From assembly GCA_050946655.1 (NCBI GenBank), contig JBMNVE010000049.1, positions 1-13,917 on the forward strand: a DNA stretch of 13,917 nt, written 5' to 3'. A program made the position numbers and the translations under genes. A model generated the notes under the pieces. The model made no database searches and was not told the DNA's origin. It worked only from the letters and a program-made list of their open reading frames with translations. The DNA is from JAXGRD01 sp050946655 (GTDB lineage Bacteria; Bacillota; Clostridia; Peptostreptococcales; Anaerovoracaceae). Positions 1 to 6,961 of the stretch are shown here, one piece after another; positions within the stretch are counted from its first letter, which is position 1, and each line of letters opens with the position of its first letter.

Positions 1-66
1 TATCTGAGAGACAAGGACCTGGAGAGATACCGATCGCTGATTTCACGTCTGGGACTGAGAAAGTAA
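1..66 (+). CDS. rpsO: Ribosomal protein S15, C-terminal fragment (cut by window edge)
   Basis: Frame 1 is open from the first base to a TAA at 64-66 and encodes 21 residues, YLRDKDLERYRSLISRLGLRK. This matches the conserved C-terminus of bacterial ribosomal protein S15, which binds 16S rRNA in the platform of the 30S subunit. The family end normally reads roughly YL-x-x-x-D-x-ERY-x-x-L-I-x-RLGLR. The gene is followed by a rho-independent terminator and then pnp, the usual rpsO-pnp order in many bacteria, which supports the call. Only the tail is present, so the start and promoter lie outside the window. Confidence 0.9.
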   Translation, partial: YLRDKDLERYRSLISRLGLRK

Positions 67-97
67 TAGAAGATCCTATAGATCAAAAAGACAGAGA

Positions 98-140
98 AAA
101 AAGGACCGTTTCAAAACCGAAGTTTCGAAGCGGTCTTTTC
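98..140 (+). terminator. Rho-independent terminator after rpsO
   Basis: GACCGTTTC at 104-112 pairs with GAAGCGGTC at 127-135 (9 bp, one G-T wobble) around a 14-nt loop. It is flanked by an A run before and TTTTC after the stem. It lies 37 nt beyond the rpsO stop and should separate most rpsO transcription from pnp. Confidence 0.85.
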
Positions 141-195
141 ATATTCTGTTTTTGTCAAAGGGCGAGATCTGCAGGGACAAAAGTCTTTGGAATCC

Positions 196-221
196 CTTCC
201 CCGGTATTGCCTGGGGGGAAG
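196..221 (+). other. GC-rich hairpin in the rpsO-pnp intergenic region
   Basis: CTTCCCC at 196-202 pairs perfectly with GGGGAAG at 215-221, and two more G-C pairs are possible inside the loop. No T run follows, so it does not look like a terminator. It lies between the rpsO terminator and the proposed pnp promoter, so it would be transcribed only on readthrough from rpsO or from a promoter I did not find. In Escherichia coli a hairpin in the pnp leader is cut by RNase III during autoregulation. A similar role here is only an analogy. Confidence 0.45.
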
Positions 222-247
222 AAGAAATAGGAATTCTCAAAAAGCCG

Positions 248-276
248 TTGTAATCTCAATGGTTTTAGGATATAGT
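248..276 (+). promoter_or_regulatory. Putative sigma-A promoter of pnp
   Basis: TTGTAA at 248-253 and TATAGT at 271-276 are separated by exactly 17 bp. The -35 matches 4 of 6 consensus bases and the -10 matches 5 of 6. Transcription would start near 283, giving a leader of about 47 nt before the pnp ATG at 330. It fits the need for a promoter downstream of the rpsO terminator. Confidence 0.6.
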
Positions 277-329
277 TAGAAAGGTTGAGTAAGGATTGAT
301 AAAAAGAAACTACAGGAGGTAGTAAAAGA

Positions 330-2429
330 ATGAAATTTACGGATTACAAGACGTTTAGAACCGCCATCGGCGGGAAATTGCTGGAGCTGGAAATCGGGAA
401 GGTTTGCGAGCAAACCAACGGACAGGTCATGGTAAGGTACGGAGACACGGTGGTCAATGTGACCGTGGTGGCTTCCAAAGAGCCTCGCCCCGACATCGAT
501 TTCTTCCCTCTCAGCTGTAATTATGAAGAAAAGATGTACGCGGCGGGAAAGATTCCCGGCGGCTTTTTAAAGAGAGAAGGAAGGCCTGCGGATTCTGCGG
601 TGCTCAACTCCAGATTGATGGATAGACCCCTTCGGCCCTTGTTTCCCAAGGGATATTACAACGATGTTCAGGTAGTGGCCACCGTTCTTTGTATGGACCT
701 GGATGCCCCTTCTGAGATCGCTGCCATGATCGGATCATCCGTGGCGCTGGCCATATCGGATATTCCGTGGGAGGGCCCCACCGGTTCTCTTCTCATCGGC
801 AGAGTGGATGAAGAGTTCGTCGTTAACCCCACGTTGGAGCAAAGAGAAGCAAGCGACCTTCACCTGGTGGTTTCCGGAACGAAGGAAGCGGTGATGATGG
901 TGGAAGCCGGAGCCAATGAGCTTCCCGAGGAAGTGATCCTGGAAGCCATCCTCTTTGGTCATGAAGAGATCAAAAGCATGGTGGAGTTCATTGAAGAGAT
1001 CGTTGCCGAAGTGGGCAAGCCCAAGCAAGAAGTTGTACTCCACAAGGTCCCCGAAGAGATCGAAGCCGATGTAAGAGCCTTTGCCGAAGAAAAGATGAGG
1101 GCTGCCGTACAGACTTTCGATAAGCAGGAAAGACTGGACAACATGGACGCGGTGGAGGTGGAAACCAAGGAGCACTTTGCCGAGATTTATCCGGAAAACC
1201 TAGGGGATATCGGTGGCGTGCTATATGATATCACCAAGGAGCAAGTGAGAAGCCTCATTCTGGACGACGGAATCAGGCCGGACAATAGAAAGCCCGATGA
1301 GATAAGACCAATCTGGTGCGAAGCCGGCGTTCTTCCCAGGACCCACGGTAGCGCCCTCTTTACCAGAGGACAGACCCAGGCCCTATCGGTAGCCACTGTC
1401 GGCCCGGTAGGGGAAGGCCAGAGAGTGGACGGCATTACAGAGGTCACCGACAGAAGATATATGCACCACTATAATTTCCCGCCCTACTCCGTTGGAGAAG
1501 CTAAGCCCATGAGAAGCCCTGGCAGGAGAGAGATCGGCCACGGCGCTCTGGCGGAACGAGCGTTGATCCCGGTTCTTCCCGATGTGGAAGAGTTTCCATA
1601 CGCCATCAGAGTGGTTTCGGAAATCCTTTCTTCCAACGGATCCAGTTCCATGGCTTCGGCCTGCGGGAGCACCCTTGCCCTTATGGATGCAGGCGTGCCC
1701 ATCAAGGCCCCGGTTGCCGGGATTGCCATGGGCCTCATTGAGAGAGTGGAAGAAGACGGATCCAGCAAGATGGTCATCTTGTCGGACATCCAGGGAATGG
1801 AAGACTTCCTGGGGGACATGGACTTTAAGGTAACCGGTACTGCGGAGGGTGTCACCGCCATCCAAATGGACATCAAGGTCCACGGACTGTCCAGGCAGGT
1901 ACTGGAGGATGCCTTGAAACAGGCCAGAGAAGGTCGTATGCACATCATGAAGGAAATGCTGGATGAACTGGCCGCACCAAGGCCGGAGCTGTCCAAGTGG
2001 GCACCCAGGATCCTTTCCCTCCAGGTGGATCCGGACAAGATCAGGATCATCATCGGCCCCGGTGGCAAGACCATCAACGGCATCGTGGAGAGAACCGGCG
2101 TCAAAATCGACATCGACGACGACGGCCTGGTATATATCGCAGCTCCCGACATGGAGAGCGCAGAAAAAGGGCTGGCTGAGGTGGAACTCCTCATCAAGGA
2201 AGTGGAAGTTGGCGAGACCTACACAGGCAAAGTCATGCGCATCATGAACTTCGGCGCCTTCATCGAGGTGCTTCCCGGCAAGGAAGGCCTGCTGCATATC
2301 TCCAAGATGGCCAAGCAGCGAGTGGAGAAGGTAGAAGATGTGATGAACATCGGTGATGAAGTGACGGTAAAGGTCACGGAGATCGACAGCCAGGGAAGAA
2401 TCAATCTTTCCAGGAAGGAACTGCTGTAA
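330..2429 (+). CDS. pnp: Polyribonucleotide nucleotidyltransferase (PNPase)
   Basis: This 699-residue protein is a phosphate-dependent 3'-to-5' exoribonuclease that degrades mRNA to nucleoside diphosphates as a cytoplasmic trimer. Its length is normal for the family. The order is a first RNase PH domain (about 5-140), the alpha-helical linker domain (about 145-235), the second and catalytic RNase PH domain (about 320-540), a KH domain (about 560-615) and a C-terminal S1 domain (about 628-697). The phosphate-binding serines S438-S440 (NGSSSMAS) and the acidic active-site segment GDMDF (495-499, D496/D498) are present. The KH loop GPGG is at 576-579 and the S1 domain ends in INLSRKELL. The start is fixed by AGGAGGT at 314-320, 9 nt before the ATG. 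Nothing is missing, so this should be a working PNPase. Confidence 0.98.
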   Translation: MKFTDYKTFRTAIGGKLLELEIGKVCEQTNGQVMVRYGDTVVNVTVVASKEPRPDIDFFPLSCNYEEKMYAAGKIPGGFLKREGRPADSAVLNSRLMDRPLRPLFPKGYYNDVQVVATVLCMDLDAPSEIAAMIGSSVALAISDIPWEGPTGSLLIGRVDEEFVVNPTLEQREASDLHLVVSGTKEAVMMVEAGANELPEEVILEAILFGHEEIKSMVEFIEEIVAEVGKPKQEVVLHKVPEEIEADVRAFAEEKMRAAVQTFDKQERLDNMDAVEVETKEHFAEIYPENLGDIGGVLYDITKEQVRSLILDDGIRPDNRKPDEIRPIWCEAGVLPRTHGSALFTRGQTQALSVATVGPVGEGQRVDGITEVTDRRYMHHYNFPPYSVGEAKPMRSPGRREIGHGALAERALIPVLPDVEEFPYAIRVVSEILSSNGSSSMASACGSTLALMDAGVPIKAPVAGIAMGLIERVEEDGSSKMVILSDIQGMEDFLGDMDFKVTGTAEGVTAIQMDIKVHGLSRQVLEDALKQAREGRMHIMKEMLDELAAPRPELSKWAPRILSLQVDPDKIRIIIGPGGKTINGIVERTGVKIDIDDDGLVYIAAPDMESAEKGLAEVELLIKEVEVGETYTGKVMRIMNFGAFIEVLPGKEGLLHISKMAKQRVEKVEDVMNIGDEVTVKVTEIDSQGRINLSRKELL

Positions 2430-2445
2430 AACAATGTATCAATGG

Positions 2446-2475
2446 GCGGGCAGGCAATCTGCTCGCTCTTTCATT
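2446..2475 (+). terminator. Probable terminator after pnp
   Basis: GCGGGCAG at 2446-2453 pairs with CTGCTCGC at 2459-2466 (8 bp, one G-T wobble) around a 5-nt loop, followed by TCTTTCATT. The T tract is interrupted, so termination may be partial. It lies 16 nt past the pnp stop. Confidence 0.6.
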
Positions 2476-2587
2476 AGGCATGTTCAAAACAAAGCAGCAC
2501 TAGCCCCGGATGTCAGGGCGGATGCCCAAGTGCTACCTTATACTAAGGCTGCAACGGGCGGGATTTGCCGGAAGTTATCCGTTGCCC

Positions 2588-2616
2588 TTGGCGTGGGAAA
2601 GTCTTTCGTATATAAT
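2588..2616 (+). promoter_or_regulatory. Putative sigma-A promoter for the metallopeptidase-dapB operon
   Basis: TTGGCG at 2588-2593 and a perfect -10 TATAAT at 2611-2616 are 17 bp apart. Transcription would begin near 2623, only a few bases before the AAGGAGG at 2627-2633, so the leader would be very short. This placement makes the ATG inside the TATAAT box (2615) unlikely as the start codon and supports the GTG at 2639. Confidence 0.65.
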
Positions 2617-2638
2617 GAAGTCTGAGAAGGAGGACGGT

Positions 2639-3004
2639 GTGGTCACAATAGATGAAGCGGAAATAATGCTGGATGAGATTGCCGAGGAAATCCCCAGGGC
2701 TTTTTATACAAACCTTAACGGGGGGATTTTGCTGTTGCCGGAAAAAAAGATCAGCGATCATGCCCGGAGGCAGGATCTTTTGATTTTGGGGGAATATGTC
2801 CGGGACAGTTCCATGGGCAGGCTGATCAAGATCTACTACGGATCCTTCCAACAGATTTACGGTCACTTGTCCCCAAAGGCATTTAAGGAGCAACTGAGGG
2901 AAACCCTACTCCATGAGTTCACCCATCACGTGGAATCTTTGGCAGGAGAGAGAGGTCTGGAAATCTGGGACGAAAAGCAACTGGAGAAGTACTTGAGAAG
3001 ATAG
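2639..3004 (+). CDS. Zincin-like metallopeptidase family protein (HExxHH motif)
   Basis: I chose the GTG at 2639 because AAGGAGG at 2627-2633 lies 5 nt upstream and a TATAAT-type promoter ends just before it. Upstream ATGs at 2510 and 2615 would fall before or inside that promoter. The product is 121 residues, the usual size for small bacterial zincin-like proteins of the PF06262 type. H92-E93-F94-T95-H96-H97 in LLHEFTHHVE is the zinc-binding HExxH signature, followed by an Asp-containing segment (GLEIWDEKQLEKYL). There is no signal peptide or membrane segment, so it is cytoplasmic. The true substrate of this family is not known to me. It precedes dapB by 15 nt and is almost certainly co-transcribed with it, though no functional link is obvious. 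Confidence 0.8.
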   Translation: MVTIDEAEIMLDEIAEEIPRAFYTNLNGGILLLPEKKISDHARRQDLLILGEYVRDSSMGRLIKIYYGSFQQIYGHLSPKAFKEQLRETLLHEFTHHVESLAGERGLEIWDEKQLEKYLRR

Positions 3005-3019
3005 AGAAAGGGGCAAACT

Positions 3020-3778
3020 ATGTTGAATGTGGTGATTACTGCGCCTAGAGGCAAGATGGGACGGCTCAATGTTCAGGCGGCCGTCAAGAGCGAAGATATC
3101 CGGCTGGTAGGTTGTATCGGGCCGGCGGGAAGAGATTACATCGGAAAGGATGCAGGGCTGGTGTCCGGCGTGGGAGAACCCTGCGGAGCTTTGTGCTACG
3201 GCGATATCGAGGAAATCATCGGAGACTGCGACATGGTCATCGACTTTTCTACTGTTGCCTTGTCCAGGGAGATGATCCATGCTTGCGTCCGTCACAAGAA
3301 AGCCCTGATCTGCGGAACCACCGGATTTGGGGAAGAAGATACGGCTATTTTTGCTGAGACAGCAAAGAAGATCCCTCTTCTCAAGGCGGCCAATACATCC
3401 TATATGTCCAATGTGATGACAGAGATGGTCAAATTGGCGGCAAAGGCACTGAAGGATCAATGCAAGGTAGAGATCATCGATTACCATGATGAGAAGAAGG
3501 TGGATGCTCCCAGCGGGACGGCTAAGGAATTCGGAGAGACCATTTCAGAAGCATCGGGAAAGGATATTTCGGAAATCGACTTTCATTCCATCAGAGCAGG
3601 GGACATATCCAGCACCCATACCATCTTATTTGGCGCCATGGGAGAGCGTTTGGAAGTCACCCACCGAACCTATAACTGGGAGTGCTGTGCAAGAGGTGCC
3701 ATGGAGGCAGCAAGATTTTTGGCGGGCAAGCCGGTTGGTGCCTATACCATGGAAGACGTGATCCGAATAGGTGACTGA
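3020..3778 (+). CDS. dapB: 4-hydroxy-tetrahydrodipicolinate reductase
   Basis: This 252-residue enzyme reduces dehydrated 4-hydroxy-tetrahydrodipicolinate with NAD(P)H in the diaminopimelate/lysine pathway, which feeds the cell wall. The N-terminal Rossmann fold has the nucleotide loop APRGKMGR (8-15), equivalent to the usual GAxGRMG but with Ala for the first Gly. The family segments CGTTGFG and AANTSYMSN follow. The substrate site is DYHDEKKVDAPSGTA (154-168). H156 and K160 line up with the catalytic His and Lys of the E. coli enzyme, while the second His of the usual HH pair is Asp157. The start follows AAAGGGG at 3008-3014. It is the second gene of an operon with the metallopeptidase and ends before a strong terminator. 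Other family members of oxidoreductase type are possible but less likely given the intact KVDAPSGTA. Confidence 0.92.
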   Translation: MLNVVITAPRGKMGRLNVQAAVKSEDIRLVGCIGPAGRDYIGKDAGLVSGVGEPCGALCYGDIEEIIGDCDMVIDFSTVALSREMIHACVRHKKALICGTTGFGEEDTAIFAETAKKIPLLKAANTSYMSNVMTEMVKLAAKALKDQCKVEIIDYHDEKKVDAPSGTAKEFGETISEASGKDISEIDFHSIRAGDISSTHTILFGAMGERLEVTHRTYNWECCARGAMEAARFLAGKPVGAYTMEDVIRIGD

Positions 3779-3811
3779 TAACTTGCCGGATCAAGACAGT
3801 TTAAACAAAAA

Positions 3812-3838
3812 GGGACTGCCCGGTGCAGTCCCTCCTTT
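3812..3838. terminator. Bidirectional terminator between convergent dapB and aminotransferase genes
   Basis: GGGACTGC at 3812-3819 and GCAGTCCC at 3825-3832 form a perfect 8-bp stem with the 5-nt loop CCGGT. The + side is followed by TCCTTTAT and the - side by TTTTTGTTT. It therefore can end transcripts from both directions and is stronger for the - strand operon. Confidence 0.9.
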
Positions 3839-3855
3839 ATACGTTCCATATCTTT

Positions 3856-5253
3856 TTATCGCCTGCTTACTGCGGCCAGCTCTGTGAGGCAGTCATCCCA
3901 AGCCTTGATCAGCTTATCGATATCTTCGTCGGTGGCAACCGGCGGGATGAGCATCATGTTGTGGAATGGGGTGATCAAAATGCCTCTGTTGATCAGGAAG
4001 AGGTGGGTGTAGTACATCAGTTCCCAGTCGAAATGGTTCTTTGCCTCGGAGCCGTTCTTGGGCAGTGTAGGCATGAACTGCAATTCGCAGCGGGATCCGC
4101 TTCTGGTCAAACTCCAGGGGATGTCGTTCTTTTTCAGTACTTCCTCCAGACCGTCGGATAATCTTTCCTGGCCGGCGATCATCCTCTCAAAGGCCTCCGG
4201 AGTGGCAACTTTTTTGAGGGTCTCCATCATGGCTGCGATGGCAAAGGCGTTCCCGGAAAGGGTGCCGCTGATGCCCATGGGGTCGGATACTCCCTTGCGG
4301 CCAAAGGTGGCGTTGACAGCCTCTCCCACCTCGTGGGTGAAGCCGTACACTGCAACGGGGATACCGCCGGCGATGGATTTACCTATGGTGAGGAAGTCGG
4401 GCTTCAGACCGTACTCCTTGGTGTAGCCCCCGTATCCGTTGGAGAAGGTGTGGGTCTCATCGATGATTAGGTATGTCCCGTACTTGGTGCACAGTTCTCT
4501 CAGTTTTTCCAGATATCCTTCGGCAGGAAGCACCATGCCGCAGTTGGTCATTACCGGCTCTGCTAGAACGCATGCGCAGTCTTCGTGTGCCAAAGCCTCT
4601 TCCAGTGCTTCTACATCGTTGAACTCTACGATGCGGCTGAGAAGATCCTTAGGCACGGCCGGGTTCATATCGTAGTCGGAACGCAGCTCCAATTTGCCAT
4701 CTTCTCCGATGTGGGGAAGGGTCTCGTCCAAACTACCGTGGTAGGATTCATTCATGGAGAGGACCTTAGGCCTGCCGGTGAGGGCTCTGCACATGCGGAT
4801 GACATAGCGGTTGGCCTCTGTGGCTGTCATGGCAACCTGCCACAAAGGAAGGCCGAACCTCTTGCCCAGTTCGATTCCGATTTCTATGGCGTCCACCGTA
4901 GGCATCATAGTGGTGATCCCGTTTCTTACCTGCTGGCATACCTTATCCCCTGTGGCTTTCGGGCTGTGCCCGAACATAGCACCCGTATCCCCAAGACAGA
5001 AGTCAACGTACACGTTGCCGTCCACGTCTGTCAGACGGTTGCCCTGTGCCTTATCCAGGAATATGGGGTGTTCTGTTCCCCAGTCGCCCATCCATGGCGT
5101 AGGCGTACCGTTGAGCAGCATGGCCTGTGCCTTATCAAAGACTTCCTTGGATTTCTTTGTTCGCTCCAAAAAGGTCTTCTTCTCACGAGCATCCAGCTCC
5201 TTCAATTGTTCATCTGTGACCATTCTGTAGGGACTTTTTTTGTCTGTAATCAT
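3856..5253 (-). CDS. Class III PLP-dependent aminotransferase (GSA-aminomutase-like branch)
   Basis: The 465-residue protein is a fold-type I PLP enzyme of aminotransferase class III. The cofactor lysine is K292 in FLTIGKSIAGG. The aspartate that contacts the pyridine nitrogen is D265 in LIIDETHTF, and the phosphate and substrate region includes TATEANRYVIRMCRALTGR and NESYHGS. The length and these segments resemble the glutamate-1-semialdehyde aminomutase-like 'aspartate aminotransferase family' more than ornithine aminotransferase. No hem genes are nearby, so a heme role is unlikely. It starts 41 nt after the permease stop with AGGAGGT at 5262-5268, so it is the second gene of that operon under the sigma-54 promoter. 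Context suggests it removes the amino group from the amino acid the permease imports. The substrate cannot be named from sequence. Confidence 0.85.
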   Translation of the reverse strand: MITDKKSPYRMVTDEQLKELDAREKKTFLERTKKSKEVFDKAQAMLLNGTPTPWMGDWGTEHPIFLDKAQGNRLTDVDGNVYVDFCLGDTGAMFGHSPKATGDKVCQQVRNGITTMMPTVDAIEIGIELGKRFGLPLWQVAMTATEANRYVIRMCRALTGRPKVLSMNESYHGSLDETLPHIGEDGKLELRSDYDMNPAVPKDLLSRIVEFNDVEALEEALAHEDCACVLAEPVMTNCGMVLPAEGYLEKLRELCTKYGTYLIIDETHTFSNGYGGYTKEYGLKPDFLTIGKSIAGGIPVAVYGFTHEVGEAVNATFGRKGVSDPMGISGTLSGNAFAIAAMMETLKKVATPEAFERMIAGQERLSDGLEEVLKKNDIPWSLTRSGSRCELQFMPTLPKNGSEAKNHFDWELMYYTHLFLINRGILITPFHNMMLIPPVATDEDIDKLIKAWDDCLTELAAVSRR

Positions 5254-5294
5254 TTCCTTATACCTCCTATGGTGAATATTATATGATTATTGTA

Positions 5295-6779
5295 TCATTT
5301 GTTAACTATTTCAGGATATTTTTCATCAAATCGCTGTTCTTCATCGGGAAGTTCCGGATCCACCCTTGCCTTACCCATTTTCTGTGCAATATAGACCATG
5401 ATTGCTGGGACCAGGAAACAGCCTAGGGATATGCCGAATACGGGCCACATGGCTTTGTCCGCCATGAGGGATGCGAGGCCAAAGGTCTGTGCACAAATGG
5501 ATACGATGGGGATCCACATGTGCTTGACCCGAACCTTCAGATAGGATACATCATAGCCCCGTTTTTTCAGTTTATGCCTGAAGACCAGCTGGGATCCGAT
5601 GATCCCCATCCAGCAGGTAGTGCCTGTAAACCCTGCTATATTCAAAAGATATGCATAGAAGGCTGAATCGGGAAGCAGATAACCGATGATCACAACTACC
5701 CACATGGGGGCCACGGTGAAGAGGACCGCGTTCTTAGGCACGGCATTCTTGTTCAGTTTAGCCAGTCCCTTAGGGGCCAAGCCTTCCAGTGCCAGGGAAT
5801 AAACCACCCGGGAGGTAGCATACATTCCCGTGTTGGCACAGCTAAAGGCGGCGACGATGACAATGGCGGAGAATATCCAAGCCACCGCATCCATGCCGTA
5901 ACTCTTCAGCACCACGGCGAACACGGAATCATCCAGACCTGCCTCTTCGTGAGGGAAGAGTAGAATCAGGAAGGTGATGGGAATGATAAAGATCAATGCC
6001 ACGCGAACCACTACCGCCTTACAAGCCCTGGGGATGGCGATTTCCGGATGATCGGTTTCTGCTGCGGTCATGCCGATGATCTCCGTGCCTTGGAAGTTGA
6101 CCAGGACGGAAACCAAAAGAATAAAGACGATGCCGATACCATAGGGGAAGAGCTGCTCTTTCAAAGTTTCCGAAGCGTCTGCAAAGACCACCTTTCCACC
6201 GACAAAGCCGTCGGCATTGCCCCAAATACCCAGCCATACTCCTGCCGCAATGATGATGAACACGATGATGGCAAAGACCTTGGTCATGGATAGGCCCGAC
6301 TCGATCTTTGCAAACCAGTTGACTCCAGCCAGCTGGATAAAGGTGAGCAGGGTCAAGGTGATGACGGAATAGACGAAAATGTTGCCGGGAAGGAAGACGT
6401 TGAGCATTATGCCCACGGCCAAACATTCCGCAGGAACATATGCCGCCCAGTTTGCCCAATAGGACCAGCCGATCCCGGCAGAGACCGGATCTCCCAGAAA
6501 CTCCTTGGAGTATGAAATAAAGGAGCCGCTGCGGGGAAGGTTGACCAGCAATTCCGCATAGGCGATCATCAGGCCGAATACAATGAAGCCAACCAATAAA
6601 TATGCAAAAATAATTCCGGGTCCCATTTCGTTGTAAGCGTATCCGGTGCCTAAAAAGTAGCCGGATCCGATAATACCGCCCAATGCGATAAAGCCCACTT
6701 GCCAACCGCGGATGCCCCGCCGTAACTTGGTGGGTGCTTCCTTTTTATGATCATGGACTTGACTCTGAGAATCTCTCAT
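5295..6779 (-). CDS. APC-family amino acid permease (RocE/LysP-like)
   Basis: This 494-residue integral membrane protein should import an amino acid with protons across the cytoplasmic membrane. After a short basic cytoplasmic N-terminus, the first helix GWQVGFIALGGIIGSGYFLG carries the APC substrate-loop glycines (GGIIGSG). The segments YNEMGPG, AYAELLVNLPRSGSF and YWANWAAYVPAE are typical of the amino acid transporter (AAT) branch. About twelve hydrophobic helices are visible, and the tail is charged. A longer reading from 6869 was rejected because it crosses the sigma-54 promoter. The ATG at 6779 has the ribosome binding site AGGAGGTGATCT at 6781-6792. It heads the operon with the aminotransferase. 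By context with a RocR-like activator and a RocB-like hydrolase, a basic amino acid such as arginine, ornithine or lysine is a reasonable guess only. Confidence 0.9.
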   Translation of the reverse strand: MRDSQSQVHDHKKEAPTKLRRGIRGWQVGFIALGGIIGSGYFLGTGYAYNEMGPGIIFAYLLVGFIVFGLMIAYAELLVNLPRSGSFISYSKEFLGDPVSAGIGWSYWANWAAYVPAECLAVGIMLNVFLPGNIFVYSVITLTLLTFIQLAGVNWFAKIESGLSMTKVFAIIVFIIIAAGVWLGIWGNADGFVGGKVVFADASETLKEQLFPYGIGIVFILLVSVLVNFQGTEIIGMTAAETDHPEIAIPRACKAVVVRVALIFIIPITFLILLFPHEEAGLDDSVFAVVLKSYGMDAVAWIFSAIVIVAAFSCANTGMYATSRVVYSLALEGLAPKGLAKLNKNAVPKNAVLFTVAPMWVVVIIGYLLPDSAFYAYLLNIAGFTGTTCWMGIIGSQLVFRHKLKKRGYDVSYLKVRVKHMWIPIVSICAQTFGLASLMADKAMWPVFGISLGCFLVPAIMVYIAQKMGKARVDPELPDEEQRFDEKYPEIVNK

Positions 6780-6780
6780 T

Positions 6781-6792
6781 AGATCACCTCCT
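6781..6792 (-). promoter_or_regulatory. Extended Shine-Dalgarno of the permease
   Basis: The - strand reads AGGAGGTGATCT, complementary over 12 bases to the usual 3' end of bacterial 16S rRNA. AGGAGG lies 7 nt before the ATG at 6779. It decides the start codon and implies strong initiation once the message is made. Confidence 0.85.
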
Positions 6793-6846
6793 AAATGAAT
6801 CGAGAGTTTCGTAGACGAACGAAATATCGTTATGAGCCAAGTAGTG

Positions 6847-6862
6847 AGCAAGTCCCATGCCA
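6847..6862 (-). promoter_or_regulatory. Sigma-54 (-24/-12) promoter of the permease-aminotransferase operon
   Basis: On the - strand the site reads TGGCATGGGACTTGCT. Against the consensus TGGCACG-N4-TTGCW it has every conserved base except C to T at the sixth position, and the GG-to-GC spacing is exact. Transcription would start near 6836, giving a leader of about 57 nt before the ATG at 6779. The adjacent gene encodes a sigma-54 activator with an intact GAFTGA motif, which independently predicts such a promoter. Confidence 0.88.
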
Positions 6863-6865
6863 ACA

Positions 6866-6892
6866 ACAAAAACCCATGAAAATCAAGGGTTT
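6866..6892 (-). terminator. Possible terminator of the activator gene
   Basis: On the - strand AAACCC (6892-6887) pairs with GGGTTT (6875-6870) across an 11-nt loop and is followed by TTGTTGTTGG. The stem is only 6 bp. It lies between the activator stop and the -24 element, so it would keep activator transcripts from running into the permease operon. Confidence 0.5.
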
Positions 6893-6931
6893 CTGAAAAA
6901 GAGAAAGTGCATAGTTGTTATAAATGAAAAG

Positions 6932-6955
6932 TTTATTGTCAATATTAACAATAAA
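6932..6955. promoter_or_regulatory. Palindrome, candidate upstream activator binding site
   Basis: TTTATTGT at 6932-6939 and ACAATAAA at 6948-6955 are perfect inverted 8-bp arms with an 8-bp spacer. The centre is about 107 bp upstream of the predicted sigma-54 start point, the usual range for binding of dimeric activators with a Fis-type helix-turn-helix. Because it begins 7 bp after the activator's stop codon it could instead be an AT-rich transcript-end hairpin. Confidence 0.55.
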
Positions 6956-6961
6956 AAGGGC

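Noticed and set aside
1383..2297. 304-codon - strand ORF opposite pnp
   Set aside because: It is fully antisense to a complete, conserved pnp and has low-complexity His/Asp-rich composition, as expected of a shadow frame.
2510..2638. Earlier starts for the metallopeptidase at 2510 or 2615
   Set aside because: The first precedes the promoter and the second lies in the TATAAT box. The GTG at 2639 has AAGGAGG at the right distance and gives the family's usual length.
4585..5286. 233-codon + strand ORF opposite the aminotransferase
   Set aside because: It is antisense to a clear PLP enzyme and has no domain signature.
6780..6869. Longer start for the permease at 6869
   Set aside because: It would lie upstream of the sigma-54 start point, cross the -24/-12 element and lack a ribosome binding site. 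The ATG at 6779 has a 12-base Shine-Dalgarno.
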